A stretch of DNA of 64,000 nucleotides from Photobacterium ganghwense (GTDB lineage: Bacteria > Pseudomonadota > Gammaproteobacteria > Enterobacterales > Vibrionaceae): assembly GCF_003025595.1 (NCBI RefSeq), contig NZ_PYMI01000001.1, forward strand, positions 372,001-436,000, written 5' to 3'. The notes beneath the pieces are model-generated. The model saw only the letters and a program-made list of their open reading frames with translations, searched no databases and was not told where the DNA came from. How positions within the stretch are numbered: the stretch's first letter is position 1; the number at the start of each line of letters is the position of its first letter. The position numbers were made by a program, and so were the translations under genes. This document shows, piece by piece, positions 63,413 to 64,000 of this stretch.

Positions 63413-63443
63413 AAAAAAGCCTGACTAACCAGTCAGGCTTTTA
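63413..63443. terminator. Bidirectional terminator between the LysE gene and the tRNA-Cys cluster
   Basis: Perfect 12-bp stem aaaagcctgact/agtcaggctttt (63415-63426 with 63431-63442), 4-nt loop, T runs on both strands. Confidence 0.88.
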
Positions 63444-63448
63444 AAATA

Positions 63449-63522
63449 TGGAGGCGCGTCCCGGAGTCGAACCGAGGTACACGGATTTGCAATCCGCTGC
63501 ATAGCCACTCTGCCAACGCGCC
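63449..63522 (-). tRNA. tRNA-Cys (GCA), copy 1
   Basis: On the minus strand GGCGCGTTGGCAGAG... to ...ACGCGCC-T-CCA. The anticodon loop in CGGATTGCAAATCCG gives GCA. Acceptor stem GGCGCGT/ACGCGCC; T-arm CTCGGTTCGACTCCGGG. Encoded CCA. Confidence 0.96.
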
Positions 63523-63592
63523 ATCAATGTTGTTTGCCAGTATTCTGGCTCCACCTGCTCTGCTGCCGGAACTTTCGATATCAGTGAGAGGA

Positions 63593-63666
63593 TGGAGGCG
63601 CGTCCCGGAGTCGAACCGAGGTACACGGATTTGCAATCCGCTGCATAGCCACTCTGCCAACGCGCC
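63593..63666 (-). tRNA. tRNA-Cys (GCA), copy 2
   Basis: Sequence identical to copy 1 over all 74 nt, including CCA. Confidence 0.96.
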
Positions 63667-63736
63667 ATCAATATTGTTTGCCAGTACTCTGGCCTCACCT
63701 GCTCTGCTGCCGGATCTTTCAGTATCCGAGAGAAGA

Positions 63737-63810
63737 TGGAGGCGCGTCCCGGAGTCGAACCGAGGTACACGGATTTGCAATCCGCTGCATAGCCACTCTG
63801 CCAACGCGCC
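63737..63810 (-). tRNA. tRNA-Cys (GCA), copy 3
   Basis: Sequence identical to copies 1 and 2, including CCA. It is the promoter-proximal copy. Confidence 0.96.
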
Positions 63811-63870
63811 ATACCCTGTTGCTTTGGTACACGACTCTTTTCAGAAGTGACCGCTGCGGTACGGGTGGCT

Positions 63871-63898
63871 AATTTACTGATTTTAGAAAGTGAGTCAA
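63871..63898 (-). promoter_or_regulatory. Candidate promoter of the tRNA-Cys cluster
   Basis: On the minus strand TTGACT (63893-63898) and TAAATT (63871-63876) are 16 nt apart, followed by a GC-rich segment like the discriminators of stable RNA promoters. The transcript would start about 55 nt before the first tRNA. The sequence beyond 63900 contains no gene that I can see. Confidence 0.5.
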
Positions 63899-64000
63899 CC
63901 AGAAATCCAAAGATTCTTACCGACTGACTACTTTCCGACACATCCAATCAAAAAGCAGCCCTTTATTGGTCAGTAGACCACCAGTACAGGCCTGCTGTTT

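Larger units (their letters stand above)
63449..63810 (-). repeat. 144-bp tandem repeat carrying tRNA-Cys genes
   Basis: Three tRNA-Cys genes at an exact period of 144 nt. The two 70-nt spacers (63523-63592 and 63667-63736) are clearly related, differing at scattered positions, so the whole gene-plus-spacer unit was duplicated. Confidence 0.92.

Noticed and set aside
63441..63947. A 168-codon minus-strand open frame with internal repeats
   Set aside because: It runs straight through the three tRNA-Cys genes; its repeated peptide is only the translation of the 144-bp tRNA repeat.
1..64000. CRISPR arrays, insertion sequences, integrases, prophage genes
   Set aside because: None were seen. The short tandem repeats have adjoining units without spacers and so are not CRISPR arrays.

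Overview
The window reads as a chromosomal stretch of a marine gammaproteobacterium, most likely Vibrionaceae (Photobacterium/Vibrio-like; the genus cannot be fixed from this alone). Supporting signs are E. coli-like gene blocks (ynjBCD-ynjF, punR/punC, artPJQM, yccA-tusE-yccX-rlmI-yccT) with Vibrionaceae-type gains (a DUF2986 protein, a multidomain chitinase, a GltS sodium/glutamate symporter, an ArsJ arsenic module), several c-di-GMP and chemotaxis proteins, and a tandem tRNA-Cys cluster. No insertion sequence, integrase, prophage, CRISPR array or rRNA was seen.

Layout. 1-6.0 kb: end of a mercuric-reductase-like flavoprotein, then the ABC transporter ynjBCD and the CDP-alcohol phosphatidyltransferase ynjF; the slot where E. 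coli has ynjE holds only two tandem-repeat arrays. 6.3-9.1 kb: a DUF2986 protein and the divergent purine pair punR/punC around a perfect inverted repeat. 9.3-12.3 kb: the arginine ABC operon artPJQM, converging on a DUF5666 lipoprotein. 14.1-18.9 kb: an HD hydrolase and a dual GGDEF-EAL membrane sensor with a G8 run inside its GGDEF codons. 19.4-25.6 kb: gltS, a YdcH-like protein, an OFA-type MFS transporter and a large secreted di-heme peroxidase/MauG-like protein. 25.7-28.4 kb: tRNA-Ser(TGA), an orphan lipid-anchored amino-acid-binding protein and yccA.

28.7-34.1 kb: tusE, yccX, an MCP, rlmI, a TSUP transporter and yccT, i.e. the E. coli ycc block with an MCP and a transporter interleaved. 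34.4-39 kb: a 1052-residue GH18 chitinase and an L,D-transpeptidase-fold protein. 39.3-45.2 kb (all minus): alanine dehydrogenase, a small helical protein, a HAD phosphatase and a second GGDEF-EAL protein. 45.4-49.3 kb: an arsenic module of arsJ, its dedicated GAPDH and a fused arsenate-reductase/ArsR protein, with the same ATATATGA-N4-TCATATAT inverted repeat in front of both transcription units and a small divergent ORF. Together GAPDH and ArsJ are expected to turn arsenate into 1-arseno-3-phosphoglycerate and export it.

49.4-62.4 kb is rich in lipid and acyl-CoA functions: a 2OG-Fe(II) oxygenase, an alpha/beta hydrolase, a GMC oxidoreductase, an acyl-CoA-binding protein, a Ca-binding-repeat lipoprotein, a wax ester synthase/DGAT, a phasin-like protein and an acetyl-CoA hydrolase/transferase, followed by a four-cysteine microprotein. 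The end carries a LysE-type exporter and three tRNA-Cys(GCA) genes in a 144-bp tandem repeat. The points most worth a second look are the fused ArsC-ArsR regulator whose ArsR half has no cysteine, its duplicated operator and divergent small ORF, the wax-ester/phasin/ACBP grouping, the G8 tract in the GGDEF motif, and the recurrent short tandem repeats in intergenic spacers.
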